Of a DNA stretch of 64,000 nt, positions 26,508-41,208 are shown piece after piece. The stretch is from Acinetobacter chengduensis (GTDB lineage: Bacteria > Pseudomonadota > Gammaproteobacteria > Pseudomonadales > Moraxellaceae). The notes under the pieces were generated by a model that was given only the letters and a program-made list of their open reading frames with translations, searched no databases and was not told the origin of the DNA. Each line of letters starts with the position of its first letter. Within the stretch, counting starts at the first letter, position 1. The DNA lies in the NCBI RefSeq assembly GCF_003664645.1, contig NZ_RCHC01000003.1:1-64000 (forward strand), written 5' to 3'. The translations under genes and the position numbers were made by a program.

Positions 26508-27644
26508 TTAACGATGCGTGTGAATCGACATCACAATTCCCATACCTGCAAGCATAGCAATAACCGCTGTACCACCATAACTCATTAACGGTAATGGGTC
26601 GCCAGTTACAGGTAAAATACCACTCACCATACCTGAGTTTAAAAACACAAAGAAAAAGAAAGTCAGCCCTGTTGCGCTGGCATATAAACGCCCAAAATTA
26701 TGAAAGCTATTCATACCAATCATTAAGCAACGAATAATAATGGCAAAAAATAAACTAAATAATAAAAAGACACCAATAAAACCAAATTCTTCTGCATAAG
26801 TGGACATAATAAAGTCTGTGTGATGCTCAGGCAAATAACCCAAATGTGACTGTGTGCCTTCAGTAAAGCCCTTACCCATCATACCACCCGAACCAATGGC
26901 GATCTTAGATTGGATAATGTTCCAACCTGCACCCAATGCATCCGATTCTGGATCAAACAACGTTAATATGCGCTTCTTTTGATATTCTTGTAATAAAAAT
27001 GTCCAAAGCAGAGGCGCAACTACGGCCAAAGCCCCCATTGCCCCTGCGATTAACTTCCAAGACATTCCGCTTAAAAATAAAATAAAAATACCTGGAATAA
27101 TCAAACCAATATTTAAATCGGGCTGTAAAGCAACCAATACGAACGGCACCATCATAATAATCAGCGCAATAACAATATGCACAAATTTTGGTGGAAATGC
27201 ACGATTAGAAAAATACCATGCCATCATGAGTGGCATCGCAAATTTCATCACCTCACTGGGTTGCATGCTACCTATGCCCGGAATGGTAATCCAGCGTTTT
27301 GCACCAAGCCGTGTCTCACCTATCACAAGCACCAGCATCAACATAATGAGTCCCACAATATAAAAATAAGGACTAATCGCTTGATACACTTTTGGCGGTA
27401 CCTGTGCACACAAAAACATTAAAGTAAAACCAACGGCAAAACTTGTTGCTTGGCGTAGCAACATGCCAGAGTTTTCAGCAGTTGCACTATAGACAACCAT
27501 CAATCCAAGTATGGCATTTAGAACTAAAAAACATAATAACCAAGGGTCTAAATGTAATTTAGCCCAACGCGAAGAATCGTGCTTTATGCTCATTCCATCT
27601 CGTGCGGAATGACGCAAAAAACGATACTGCTGTGAAGGGATCAT
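26508..27644 (-). CDS. rodA: Rod-shape glycosyltransferase RodA (MrdB)
   Basis: RodA is the SEDS-family peptidoglycan glycosyltransferase that builds side-wall peptidoglycan with PBP2. The protein is 378 residues with about ten transmembrane helices. The family signature lies in the C-terminal half: GFTEGTQSHLGYLPEHHTDFIMSTYAEEFGFIGV, then the closing PLPLMSYGGTAVIAMLAGMGI. The catalytic Asp of SEDS proteins is in the PDLNIGLI-containing loop. Overall length and PEHHTDF point to RodA rather than FtsW. Start ATG 27644 or ATG 27593 are both possible. The gene is transcribed away from ispD with a short gap; it is not next to mrdA in this window. Confidence 0.92.
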   Translation of the reverse strand: MIPSQQYRFLRHSARDGMSIKHDSSRWAKLHLDPWLLCFLVLNAILGLMVVYSATAENSGMLLRQATSFAVGFTLMFLCAQVPPKVYQAISPYFYIVGLIMLMLVLVIGETRLGAKRWITIPGIGSMQPSEVMKFAMPLMMAWYFSNRAFPPKFVHIVIALIIMMVPFVLVALQPDLNIGLIIPGIFILFLSGMSWKLIAGAMGALAVVAPLLWTFLLQEYQKKRILTLFDPESDALGAGWNIIQSKIAIGSGGMMGKGFTEGTQSHLGYLPEHHTDFIMSTYAEEFGFIGVFLLFSLFFAIIIRCLMIGMNSFHNFGRLYASATGLTFFFFVFLNSGMVSGILPVTGDPLPLMSYGGTAVIAMLAGMGIVMSIHTHR

Positions 27645-27731
27645 TTTAAGATTAAGCGTTAAGTAGAATTCAGAAATTATAAGTGAAAGCCACAGCGAAA
27701 ATACCGCTGTAGCTAAAATAATTTTGAGATA

Positions 27732-28466
27732 TTAGGTATTCCGTGCTGACTGTGAAGCCAAAATTAACTTCGCCAACTCCAAATCGTCTGGATAGGTAAT
27801 TTTAATATTATCAGCGCGACCTTGTACGACTTGCACATTCAAACCAACATATTCAAGTGCACTGGCTTCATCTGTAATGAAAACACCATCTTGCAACGCT
27901 TGCTCAATCGCTTTTTTTAATAGCCCTAATGGTGCAATTTGCGGTGTTTGAGCTTGCCATAGACTTGTACGATCAACTGTTTTATCAATCCGCGTACCTT
28001 GCTCAACATACTTTAAGGTATCGCGCACAGGCACAGCTAAAATCGCACTGCTCTTTTGCTCAATTGCTGTGGTTACCAATTTTTCTAAACAAGCAACCGA
28101 CACACATGGTCGAGCAGCATCATGTACAAACACCCAGTCGTCATCCGATGCAATATTGGATAAATACGCTAAGGCATTGAGTACCGAATTTACTCGTTCA
28201 GCACCACCTGAGCAAAGGTGCAAACGCTCAGCATGTGAAAGAGAAAGTGTCTGTACAAAATTATCCTGCTCACCAACAGCCAACACATAACCTTGTAAAG
28301 GCAACTGATTTAAACGCTCGACGGTATGTTCTAATACGGTTTTATTTTGAATAACTTGATATTGCTTGAGTTCTGTTTTAGAAAAACGACTACCTGAACC
28401 CGCAGCAGGTATAACAGCCCACAACTTAAGGTTCTGTAGGCGGGAGCTCAGCGACATCTGATTCAT
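27732..28466 (-). CDS. ispD: 2-C-methyl-D-erythritol 4-phosphate cytidylyltransferase IspD
   Basis: IspD makes CDP-ME in the non-mevalonate isoprenoid pathway. The 244-residue protein has the nucleotide-binding N-terminal WAVIPAAGSGSRF followed by LKQYQVIQNKTVLEHTVERL, and the DDWVFVHDAARPCVS box. It continues with the VPVRDTLK and DRTSLWQAQTPQ segments and a closing KITYPDDLELA. These are the standard IspD motifs. Its proposed ATG lies inside the ftsB 3' end (41 bp overlap at most, less with ATG 28457). ispF is not adjacent here. Confidence 0.96.
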   Translation of the reverse strand: MNQMSLSSRLQNLKLWAVIPAAGSGSRFSKTELKQYQVIQNKTVLEHTVERLNQLPLQGYVLAVGEQDNFVQTLSLSHAERLHLCSGGAERVNSVLNALAYLSNIASDDDWVFVHDAARPCVSVACLEKLVTTAIEQKSSAILAVPVRDTLKYVEQGTRIDKTVDRTSLWQAQTPQIAPLGLLKKAIEQALQDGVFITDEASALEYVGLNVQVVQGRADNIKITYPDDLELAKLILASQSARNT

Positions 28467-28830
28467 TGGTACGTAAATCTACTTTTTCATTTGGATCGAT
28501 ATAAATCGGTTTATATTGGGTACTAATTGTACTCATTTGCACAAATGTTTCGTGTGGCTTCACCAAGCCCAAATCTAAACGTGCATGTTCTTCAATGGCT
28601 TCAACACCATTTTTGAGATCGAAGACTTCTGCAGCCAAAACACGATTGCGTTCTTTTAATTCATCATTCAGCTCGACTTGTTGCTGAATTTTTTGTGTGA
28701 GTTCTTGATGGTCTTTATAACCACCTTCACCAAACCAGTATAAATACTGAAACCCTGCGATCAAAATGATCGCAAGGCCCAATAGTACTTTACTCGCTTT
28801 GGAGTCGAATACATTTAACATAGAGAGCAT
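28426..28830 (-). CDS. ftsB: Cell division protein FtsB
   Basis: FtsB, with FtsL and FtsQ, forms the regulatory bitopic complex of the divisome. The protein is 134 residues, longer than E. coli FtsB (103), because of a proline- and acid-rich C-terminal extension after residue 100. One transmembrane helix lies at about 12-30 (VLLGLAIILIAGFQYLYWFGEGG). A coiled-coil periplasmic segment follows (LTQKIQQQVELNDELKERNRVLAAEVFDLKNG). The conserved IEEHARLDLGLVKPHETFVQ comes next. It lies 6 nt after eno, the usual eno-ftsB order. Confidence 0.93.
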   Translation of the reverse strand: MLSMLNVFDSKASKVLLGLAIILIAGFQYLYWFGEGGYKDHQELTQKIQQQVELNDELKERNRVLAAEVFDLKNGVEAIEEHARLDLGLVKPHETFVQMSTISTQYKPIYIDPNEKVDLRTNESDVAELPPTEP

Positions 28831-28836
28831 GAGCGC

Positions 28837-30144
<1,308 letters not shown>

Positions 30145-30191
30145 TTAATAAAACGATGCGCCAATAAATGACGCATCAATGTTGAAAATTT

Positions 30192-31049
<858 letters not shown>

Positions 31050-31080
31050 TTAAACTTCCTAGTTTAGTCCTACAATGCCA

Positions 31081-32787
<1,707 letters not shown>

Positions 32788-32946
32788 CTATAAAGCAAAG
32801 TCAATCCGCATCAATTATTAGAACAATAAACAATTGGCTATTGTATCAGCATTTCCGATAAAAAATTAGTGTAAGTTCATAGGATTTCTATCTTGTGAAT
32901 TGCTGTTATAATGGCAACATCCCATTCACACCCTATTTTTTGCATT

Positions 32947-33375
32947 ATGAATAAAAAATTTTTGATCTGTGGTGCACTTGCAGCTGGCTTACTCTTAACT
33001 GCATGTGTGAAAAAAGAAGCACCAAAGGAAGATGAGCAAGAACACGTTGAAACTGCAGCATCTGAAGTAGCGCCAGCAGAATTTCAAAAGTTAGATGCAA
33101 CTGACGAACAAGAAATTCCACTAACGCCTTCAAATACAGAAGTTGAAGTTATTCGTGAAGAAACGCCTAACACAGTTACTGAAGTTCGTCGTGAAGTAGC
33201 ACCAGCTGCCGAGGCTGCAAAACCAGCGCCAGCTCCAGTTCAAAAAGCTAAAGCACCACGTGCAGAAGACAAACCGACTCAAGCAGTTGCACCTAAAAAT
33301 ACAAGTGCAAGCCAATCTGAAGATGATGCTGTCGCTGCTGCAATTGCCGCTGCAACGCCTGCTTTAGATAACTAA
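32947..33375 (+). CDS. Small Ala/Glu/Pro-rich lipoprotein
   Basis: This 142-residue protein starts at ATG 32947; the frame extends upstream but the lipoprotein signal starts here. The signal peptide MNKKFLICGALAAGLLLTAC ends in the lipobox LLTAC with Cys20 as the lipid anchor. The rest is low complexity, rich in Glu, Ala, Pro, Val and Lys, and likely disordered: acidic first, then basic, then an Ala-rich end (DDAVAAAIAAATPALDN). No enzymatic motif is seen. It is divergent from pyrG with a strong terminator after it. Function unknown; a periplasmic linker or envelope-associated protein is plausible. Confidence 0.75.
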   Translation: MNKKFLICGALAAGLLLTACVKKEAPKEDEQEHVETAASEVAPAEFQKLDATDEQEIPLTPSNTEVEVIREETPNTVTEVRREVAPAAEAAKPAPAPVQKAKAPRAEDKPTQAVAPKNTSASQSEDDAVAAAIAAATPALDN

Positions 33376-33401
33376 TTGTTTATTCGCTAAACAATTCATG
33401 A

Positions 33402-33428
33402 AAATGCCCAGTTTTGACTGGGCTTTTT
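33402..33428 (+). terminator. Intrinsic terminator after lipoprotein gene
   Basis: GCCCAGT (33406-33412), TTTG loop, ACTGGGC (33417-33423), then T run. It is flanked by A run on the other side. Confidence 0.88.
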
Positions 33429-33475
33429 CATGTTTCTATATAAATAGAAATCTGTACCAAACGATTCACTTTTTC

Positions 33476-34366
33476 TCACAATCGTTCTTGTAGTTTTTCA
33501 GCTAAATATTCAATAAATAAACGAACACGTTTGGGTAGATGCTCTTGTTGATAATACACGGCATGAATAAGTTGCTCGTGTGGCTCAATTTGATCTTCTA
33601 AAAGTTGTACCAATCGCCCTTCTGCAATATCTTTTTCTAACATAAAAATCGATAGACAAGCGATGCCCATACCATGAAGCGCCAGCTCTCGTATCGTTTC
33701 ACCGTTTGATGCCTTAATGTTTGGTCGGATCGTTAGTGGTTTCCCCTCGACTTGGATTGGCCAAGTATTCATATGTGTAATTTGACTAAATCCAAGTAAT
33801 GCATGTGCTGAAAGCTCATCAGCATTTTTCGGACGTCCATGCTGATGAAGATATTCAGGACTCGCCACCAGACATAGTCGACTCTTATAGATGAATTTTG
33901 CATGCAAACTTGAGTCATTTAATTTTCCAAAGCGAATTGCAACATCTGCTTTATGCTCTAATAAGTCAATCACTTGATCGTGATTCACTAATTCAATCTG
34001 AATATGCGGATAACGTGCATTAAATTCAGGAATTAATGGCACAATTATATGCAGAATAAAAGAAATTGCAGAATCGACTCGCACAAGACCAGAAGTATCC
34101 GCATCTAATTTCAGTAGAGAATCTTCCGCTTCGGTCAAATCATTCAGTATCTGCCGAGTTTTAGCTAAAAATAATTGCCCCTCTTGCGTCAGTTTAATTT
34201 TGCGAGTTGTGCGTTCCAGCAGCGTAACATTTAATTTGGATTCCAGACGCTGTAATGCACGGCTTATGCCAGATGCTGTTTGATCCAGCCTTTGTGCTGC
34301 TTTGATAATAGAGCCACTATCTACAATAACAGTGAAAACCTGTAGCTCCTCAATGGTCGATTTCAT
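33476..34366 (-). CDS. LysR-family transcriptional regulator
   Basis: The protein is 296 residues with the N-terminal winged helix (MKSTIEELQVFTVIVDSGSIIKAAQRLDQTASGISRALQRLESKLNVTLLERTTRKIKLT pattern, abbreviated) and the effector-binding domain afterwards (SAISFILHIIVPLIPEF, DVAIRFGKLNDS, HALLGFSQ). The 109-nt divergent gap to the aldo/keto reductase suggests it controls that gene and the MFS exporter, as is common for LysR proteins. I found no clear T-N11-A operator pair to prove it. Confidence 0.92.
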   Translation of the reverse strand: MKSTIEELQVFTVIVDSGSIIKAAQRLDQTASGISRALQRLESKLNVTLLERTTRKIKLTQEGQLFLAKTRQILNDLTEAEDSLLKLDADTSGLVRVDSAISFILHIIVPLIPEFNARYPHIQIELVNHDQVIDLLEHKADVAIRFGKLNDSSLHAKFIYKSRLCLVASPEYLHQHGRPKNADELSAHALLGFSQITHMNTWPIQVEGKPLTIRPNIKASNGETIRELALHGMGIACLSIFMLEKDIAEGRLVQLLEDQIEPHEQLIHAVYYQQEHLPKRVRLFIEYLAEKLQERL

Positions 34367-34475
34367 TGATATTCGAATTCGTGATTTTTAATCAATAATA
34401 TATTCCAAACTCATGCATTTTTCTTCATTAAAATAAGCAGCACAATACCATCCATTCAAAAAAAGAGAATTTCTA

Positions 34476-35282
34476 ATGATTGTTCCTCAAATGGGTGTTG
34501 GCACATTCCGCCTCGGTGGCCAAACCGTTATAGACTCGATTAAAAATGCACTGAATGCAGGATATCGAGCGATTGATACGGCGCAAATTTACGGCAATGA
34601 AGTAGAAGTGGGTCAAGCAATCCTTGAAAGTCAGGTGAATAGAGCTGATATTTTCTTAACCACTAAAATTTGGACTGAAAATTATGCTGCCGATAAACTG
34701 ATACCCAGTTTAAAAGAAAGCTTAATTAAATTGCGAACTGATGCGGTCAATCTCACACTGATTCATTGGCCAGCACCCGCGCTAGGCGTCGATATTCCTG
34801 AATTAATGGAACATTTACTTGAGGCTAAAAAACAAGGATTGACTGAGTATATTGGTGTATCCAATTTTAATATTGAGCTAACGCAACAAGCAATCGATCA
34901 CATCGGGCTGGAAAATATTACAACCAATCAAATTGAACTCAGTCCATATTTGCAAAATCAAAGCGTGGTCAATTATTTACAAGCAAACCATATAGATGTC
35001 ACCTCCTATATGACTTTGGCCTATGGCAAAGTTTTACAAGACCCCATTCTTTTAAACATCGCCGCCGAACAACAAGCAACTTCGGCTCAAATTGCACTCG
35101 CATGGGCATTGCAAAAGGGCTATGCCGTAATTCCATCTTCCACTAAACCTGAACATTTAATCAGTAATTTAAAAGCTCAAGATATTCATTTAACACCAGA
35201 ACAGATGCAGGCCATTGCAACACTTGACAGAAATGCACGTGAAGTGAATCCATCTGAACTTGCTCCAGTTTGGGATATTTAA
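34476..35282 (+). CDS. Aldo/keto reductase (2,5-diketo-D-gluconate reductase B type)
   Basis: The 268-residue (beta/alpha)8 NADPH reductase has all four catalytic residues: Asp and Tyr in [13 protein letters not shown], Lys in LTTKIWTEN, His in LIHWPAP. The IGVSNFN and [10 protein letters not shown] segments and the closing [14 protein letters not shown] cofactor loop follow. It is closest to the DkgB/YafB type. Substrates are probably small aldehydes. The next gene, an MFS exporter, starts one base after its stop, so they form an operon opposite the LysR regulator. Confidence 0.92.
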   Translation: MIVPQMGVGTFRLGGQTVIDSIKNALNAGYRAIDTAQIYGNEVEVGQAILESQVNRADIFLTTKIWTENYAADKLIPSLKESLIKLRTDAVNLTLIHWPAPALGVDIPELMEHLLEAKKQGLTEYIGVSNFNIELTQQAIDHIGLENITTNQIELSPYLQNQSVVNYLQANHIDVTSYMTLAYGKVLQDPILLNIAAEQQATSAQIALAWALQKGYAVIPSSTKPEHLISNLKAQDIHLTPEQMQAIATLDRNAREVNPSELAPVWDI

Positions 35283-35283
35283 T

Positions 35284-36459
35284 ATGAAATTCAATTTTCC
35301 ATTAATTGCATTAGCCGTAGGTGCTTTTGCAATTGGTACAACGGAATTTTCACCGATGGGCTTTTTGCCTGAAATTGCAACAGATTTATCGGTGTCAATT
35401 CCTCAAGCGGGCTTACTGATTAGTGCCTATGCCGTTGGCGTAATGATTGGTGCCCCATTAATGACATTATGGTTAGCACGTTTTCCAAAACGCACTGCTC
35501 TTATTTTACTGATGGCGATCTTTACGATCGGTAATGTTTTGGCAACACTTGCACCCAATTATCTCGGTTTAATGACAGCACGTTTAGTAACCAGCTTGAA
35601 TCATGGTGCATTTTTTGGCTTAGGCTCTGTGGTTGCAGCCAGTGTTGTACCCAAAGATAAACAAGCTAGTGCTGTTGCCATGATGTTTATGGGCTTGACT
35701 ATTGCCAATATTGGCGGTGTACCACTAGCAACTTGGGTGGGTCAAAATATCGGTTGGCGTATGTCCTTTGCGGCCATTAGCTTACTTGGCATCATCACCA
35801 TGTTGGCATTATGGAAAGCACTTCCGCATCAGCAACAAACAGAAAAACCTGATGTACGAGCAGAATTAAAAGTATTAACACGTATGCCCGTCGTTTTAGC
35901 ACTGCTGACCACAGTAATGAGTGCAGGAGCAATGTTTACGTTATATACCTATATTGCACCAAGCTTAAAAGTCTTTACCCATGCGAGTCCAGAGCTGATT
36001 ACTTTCATGTTGGTGTTAATCGGGATTGGATTTTCAATCGGCAACCATTTCGGCGGTAAGTTTGCAGATCGATCATTAGACAAAACCTTAGTTGGCTTTT
36101 TAGTGCTACTGATGCTGATGATGCTGTTATTTCCAGTTTTAGCAACAACCATCATTGGAGCAGCTATCGCATTAATCATCTGGGGAGTAGCCGCTTTTGC
36201 CGTGGTGCCACCTTTACAAATGCGCGTTATGACAGTCGCTCATGATGCACCAGGCCTCGCTTCTTCAGTGAATATCGGTGCATTTAATCTTGGAAATGCT
36301 TTGGGTGCAGTCGCAGGTGCCACTGTGTTAAATCTCAACTTAAGCTATGCTACGGTTTCGTATGCAGGTGCCACACTCAGTGCTATAGCGTTAATTTTAG
36401 TATTCATTCAGATGAAGCTTAAACCTCAAACAACTACATGTTGCGCACAAGCTGATTAA
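35284..36459 (+). CDS. MFS transporter, AraJ/YdhP-like exporter
   Basis: The protein is 391 residues with about 12 transmembrane helices from ATG 35284, one base after the preceding stop. The opening LIALAVGAFAIGTTEFSPMGFLPEIATDL and the motif LARFPKRTALILLMAIF are characteristic of the DHA1 sugar/drug efflux branch (AraJ, YdhP, NepI). The acidic residue in helix 1 (TTEF) is the usual proton site. Likely an exporter of sugar-like or toxic compounds together with the aldo/keto reductase; the substrate is unknown. A bidirectional terminator follows. Confidence 0.9.
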   Translation: MKFNFPLIALAVGAFAIGTTEFSPMGFLPEIATDLSVSIPQAGLLISAYAVGVMIGAPLMTLWLARFPKRTALILLMAIFTIGNVLATLAPNYLGLMTARLVTSLNHGAFFGLGSVVAASVVPKDKQASAVAMMFMGLTIANIGGVPLATWVGQNIGWRMSFAAISLLGIITMLALWKALPHQQQTEKPDVRAELKVLTRMPVVLALLTTVMSAGAMFTLYTYIAPSLKVFTHASPELITFMLVLIGIGFSIGNHFGGKFADRSLDKTLVGFLVLLMLMMLLFPVLATTIIGAAIALIIWGVAAFAVVPPLQMRVMTVAHDAPGLASSVNIGAFNLGNALGAVAGATVLNLNLSYATVSYAGATLSAIALILVFIQMKLKPQTTTCCAQAD

Positions 36460-36468
36460 CTGCACAAG

Positions 36469-36497
36469 ACATAGCCTACCCAAAGTAGGCTATTTTG
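36469..36497. terminator. Bidirectional terminator between MFS and hydrolase genes
   Basis: ATAGCCTAC (36471-36479) pairs with GTAGGCTAT (36485-36493) with a 5-nt loop and T on the plus side. It serves the convergent genes. Confidence 0.8.
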
Positions 36498-36500
36498 TTT

Positions 36501-37607
36501 CTAGCTCGCATATAACTTTAAGAAATCTGCCATCAATTTAGTTGCCCATGAATGAGTGTCGACTAAACCTTCATAATAACCACAGTGACTGCCTTTTTTG
36601 GTGGTTACAACCACAACATTTGGCATATTTTCAATCACTGTCTTATAGGGTTCTAAATTTTTAATGTGACAAACAGGGTCATCCTCTGCATTTAAAATCA
36701 TTAACGGAATTTTAACATTATCAAATACATAAATTGGGTTAGTAGATTGAGCATAACTTTCATAATCGGAAAAACCCGCCATTTGAAAATAAGCGCGTTC
36801 AAACTCTGCCAGATCTTTACTTTTCAGCACTTCGATTAAAGATGGTATCGTTGACCATGTTGCAGAATAGGGTTCTACAAATTTCTGAAATAGCTTTTTC
36901 GTCATCATTTTACTGTAAAAAGGATGCACATTCTTAAAGCCAAGCTCAGTATCATAGCCAGGGCACAACGCAAAAGCCGCTTTGAGTGGTGTATCTAAGC
37001 CAGCCTCACCTAAATATCGAACCAATAAGCCAGTTCCCGCAGATGAACCGACACCGAACAAATTCGATTCGGGAAATTTCTGCTGAATAAAGGCAATCTG
37101 TTCACGTAGGTCATCTGTTGAGCCAAATAAATTTATTTTGGCAACAGGCATGGGTAAGTTAGCATGACCACGTCTTAAGCACAGTGCAATGCGCCAACCT
37201 GTATATAGATTGAGATCTCTAACCACTTCTCGCATACTTTCAGGCGTTCCCGTAATCGTATGCATAAGTACGACTGTTGGTACATCTGCTGGCAAATCTA
37301 AACCCAACCATGCAATTGCCGTAATCCCACCATCAGCCATGGTCAGTTGTTCTATGGCATCGTATTTAAGCTTCACTTGACGTTTTTTAATGACATCAAA
37401 ATACAGTAAATGCGCATGGGCATTTGACAGCCAAGGCGTAGGACGATATTTTTCATGTAGTTGATTTAACTTCGGCAACACATGTTTCATTTGCCCTTCT
37501 GGATGATAATAAAGCTGCGGCAATTCTGCACCAGTTGCATGATCTACAAAGTTTAAAAGTGCCTGACGCCCTTTATGAATCGTATTATTCATTGATCCTA
37601 CCTTCAC
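36501..37607 (-). CDS. YheT/ABHD-like alpha/beta hydrolase
   Basis: The protein is 368 residues (start GTG 37607, or ATG 37592 with AGGTAGGA close by). The family signature includes YRPTPWLSNAHAHLLY near the N terminus, VVLMHTITGTPESMREVVRDLNL, RRGHANLPMP, the nucleophile elbow FGVGSSAGTGLLVRY, and the closing Asp (NAEDDPVC) and His (GSHCGYYEGL). YheT-type hydrolases act on short-chain esters or lipids in the cytoplasm or at the membrane. The nucleophile in GVGSSAG has Ser. The substrate is unknown. It is convergent with the MFS gene. Confidence 0.88.
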   Translation of the reverse strand: MKVGSMNNTIHKGRQALLNFVDHATGAELPQLYYHPEGQMKHVLPKLNQLHEKYRPTPWLSNAHAHLLYFDVIKKRQVKLKYDAIEQLTMADGGITAIAWLGLDLPADVPTVVLMHTITGTPESMREVVRDLNLYTGWRIALCLRRGHANLPMPVAKINLFGSTDDLREQIAFIQQKFPESNLFGVGSSAGTGLLVRYLGEAGLDTPLKAAFALCPGYDTELGFKNVHPFYSKMMTKKLFQKFVEPYSATWSTIPSLIEVLKSKDLAEFERAYFQMAGFSDYESYAQSTNPIYVFDNVKIPLMILNAEDDPVCHIKNLEPYKTVIENMPNVVVVTTKKGSHCGYYEGLVDTHSWATKLMADFLKLYAS

Positions 37608-37778
37608 CTCGCTTCAAACTATAGCAAATCATTCCAATCTTTTAACTTTGCCAAACAAAGCCCATTAAACACCAATATCTACCGCGCTATTTTTTGCTTA
37701 AGCCTAATAAGCAAAAAGCATGACAATACCCATCATGCTTTTTATCATTTTGAGATGGACGTTTAAAAATCAGTAGCT

Positions 37779-38183
37779 TTAAGGCTGATATTGCGCAATG
37801 CGCTCGCCCATTTTTACTGCTAAAGCTTCCAATCCACTTTTCGGACGTAGCATGACTTCAAAATCAATAATTTGTCCTTGTTCATTAAACTGAATCATGT
37901 CGATCCCCTTTAACTTTTTCTCCCCGACATTGGCAGAAAACTCAAGAACCACATTTAACCCATCCTCTGTATAAAACTCACGGTGATAGGTAAAATTTTC
38001 AAAAATTTGAACCACATTGATCAAAATAAAAGTCACCACTGGCTTACCCGGATAAGGGTTAAATGCAACAGGTGAGCGAAACACCACATCATCTGCCAAT
38101 AGTTCATTTAAAATATTCATATCTCGTGTGTCGAGCATTTCATGCCAACGGGCAACAGATTTTTTTGTTGTTTCAATCATCAT
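37779..38183 (-). CDS. SnoaL-like/NTF2-fold protein
   Basis: This 134-residue protein has the NTF2-like outline: an N-terminal helical pair (KKSVARWHEMLDTRDMNILNELLADDVVFRSP), a central helix (LINVVQIFENF), then strands FYTEDGLNVVLEFSANVGEKKLKGIDMIQFN and IIDFEVMLRP. Such proteins bind small lipophilic molecules or act as isomerases; the family is too varied to assign a reaction. It lies directly downstream of the fadH region on the same strand, after a repeat-like segment, so a link to fatty-acid breakdown is possible but unproven. Confidence 0.75.
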   Translation of the reverse strand: MMIETTKKSVARWHEMLDTRDMNILNELLADDVVFRSPVAFNPYPGKPVVTFILINVVQIFENFTYHREFYTEDGLNVVLEFSANVGEKKLKGIDMIQFNEQGQIIDFEVMLRPKSGLEALAVKMGERIAQYQP

Positions 38184-38203
38184 TTTGTGTCCTTTTTTAG
38201 TTT

Positions 38204-38290
38204 ATACCCCCCCTTCATTAAAGAAGGAAGGTTAAGAGGGATACTTTTAGTAAATCCCCCTAAATTCCTTTGTTTCTAATGGAGACTTCG
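38204..38290. repeat. Imperfect palindromic intergenic element
   Basis: C-rich and G-rich runs alternate between the SnoaL-like gene and fadH. CCTTC (38212-38216) pairs with GAAGG (38223-38227). A second imperfect arm pair joins AGGTTAAGAGGGAT (38229-38242) and ATCCCCCTAAATTCCT (38253-38268). The flanking genes have no such base composition. It resembles REP-like elements that recur between genes, but I see only one copy here. Confidence 0.5.
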
Positions 38291-38291
38291 A

Positions 38292-40325
<2,034 letters not shown>

Positions 40326-40403
40326 TTAGCGTGCTTGTTGTGCTGGCTATTTTTATTTCCAAATCCAGATTAAACGTGTAATAAACAGTCTCAATCTAAG
40401 ATT

Positions 40404-40421
40404 TATGCAATTTGTTGCATA
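40404..40421. promoter_or_regulatory. 18-bp palindrome (PadR operator candidate, fadH-proximal)
   Basis: TATGCAATTTGTTGCATA: perfect 7-bp arms TATGCAA/TTGCATA with a 4-nt centre. Same sequence as the second site except for one base in the centre. Confidence 0.7.
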
Positions 40422-40445
40422 TATTTATATTCGAGATTTGATTTT

Positions 40446-40463
40446 TATGCAACTTGTTGCATA
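40446..40463. promoter_or_regulatory. 18-bp palindrome (PadR operator candidate, padR-proximal)
   Basis: TATGCAACTTGTTGCATA: identical arms to the first site. The two centres are 42 bp apart (about four helical turns). It lies 22 bp before the padR start. Confidence 0.75.
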
Positions 40464-40484
40464 ATAAAGTTGTTGAAATTTTGA

Positions 40485-41069
40485 ATGCGATTTGCCCTTA
40501 TGTCCTTAGCTCATGTTTTGCTAACCAGTCTGATTGAAAAACCAAGCACGGGTATAAATTTGGCACGTCGCTTTGACCGTTCAATGGGTTTCTTTTGGAA
40601 TTCGACCCATCAGCAAATTTATCGTGAACTCAATGTCATGATGCAAAAAGGTTGGATCTCCACATTAGAGGAAGATGACAACAGTCGCAAAAAAACCTAT
40701 CAAGTTGAACTTCTTGGCCGTGCTGAACTTGCCGACTGGATGGTTAAGCAAAGCCCGCCAGGGCAATTGCGTGAAGACCTCATGGTACGCCTGCGTGCAG
40801 AGGCACAGTTTGGTGGTAATAGTGTTTTACCAGAATTAGAACGCCATTTGCATCTACATCAAGAAAATTTAAAATTATACGAAGCCATTTTTGCTAAAGA
40901 TTTCCCCAGCCATATACCTTGTGATCGTAAATTATTTATTCATAAAATGATTTTACAGCTCGGCATTGACTTAGAGCATGGCTGGATTCGTTGGCTTGAA
41001 GAGTTAATTCCTGCTTTAAAAGACTTTGATGCCACAGCAGATACAGAAAAAAACACGATGTTTAAATAA
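40485..41069 (+). CDS. PadR-family transcriptional regulator
   Basis: The protein is 194 residues. The N-terminal winged helix (LAHVLLTSLIEKPSTGINLARRFDR, then QQIYRELNVMMQKGWIS) matches PadR, followed by a C-terminal Vir-like helical dimerisation region (LPELERHLHLHQENLKLYEAIFAKDF). PadR proteins repress genes for phenolic or lipid-like compounds. Start at ATG 40485 or 40500. It is divergent from fadH with two matching palindromes between them, making autoregulation and fadH control the natural hypothesis. Confidence 0.9.
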   Translation: MRFALMSLAHVLLTSLIEKPSTGINLARRFDRSMGFFWNSTHQQIYRELNVMMQKGWISTLEEDDNSRKKTYQVELLGRAELADWMVKQSPPGQLREDLMVRLRAEAQFGGNSVLPELERHLHLHQENLKLYEAIFAKDFPSHIPCDRKLFIHKMILQLGIDLEHGWIRWLEELIPALKDFDATADTEKNTMFK

Positions 41070-41208
41070 AGTCACTTAGACTGCCATGGCAGTTTGAGCA
41101 TAGTCAGTACGAAAATGCGACTTAAAATTGCTAAAGATTGAGTTAAAACTTGATGTGGCATCTTGAGGCTACTGAAATGCACCAAGAAAAATAAAAAAGG
41201 AAGAAGAC

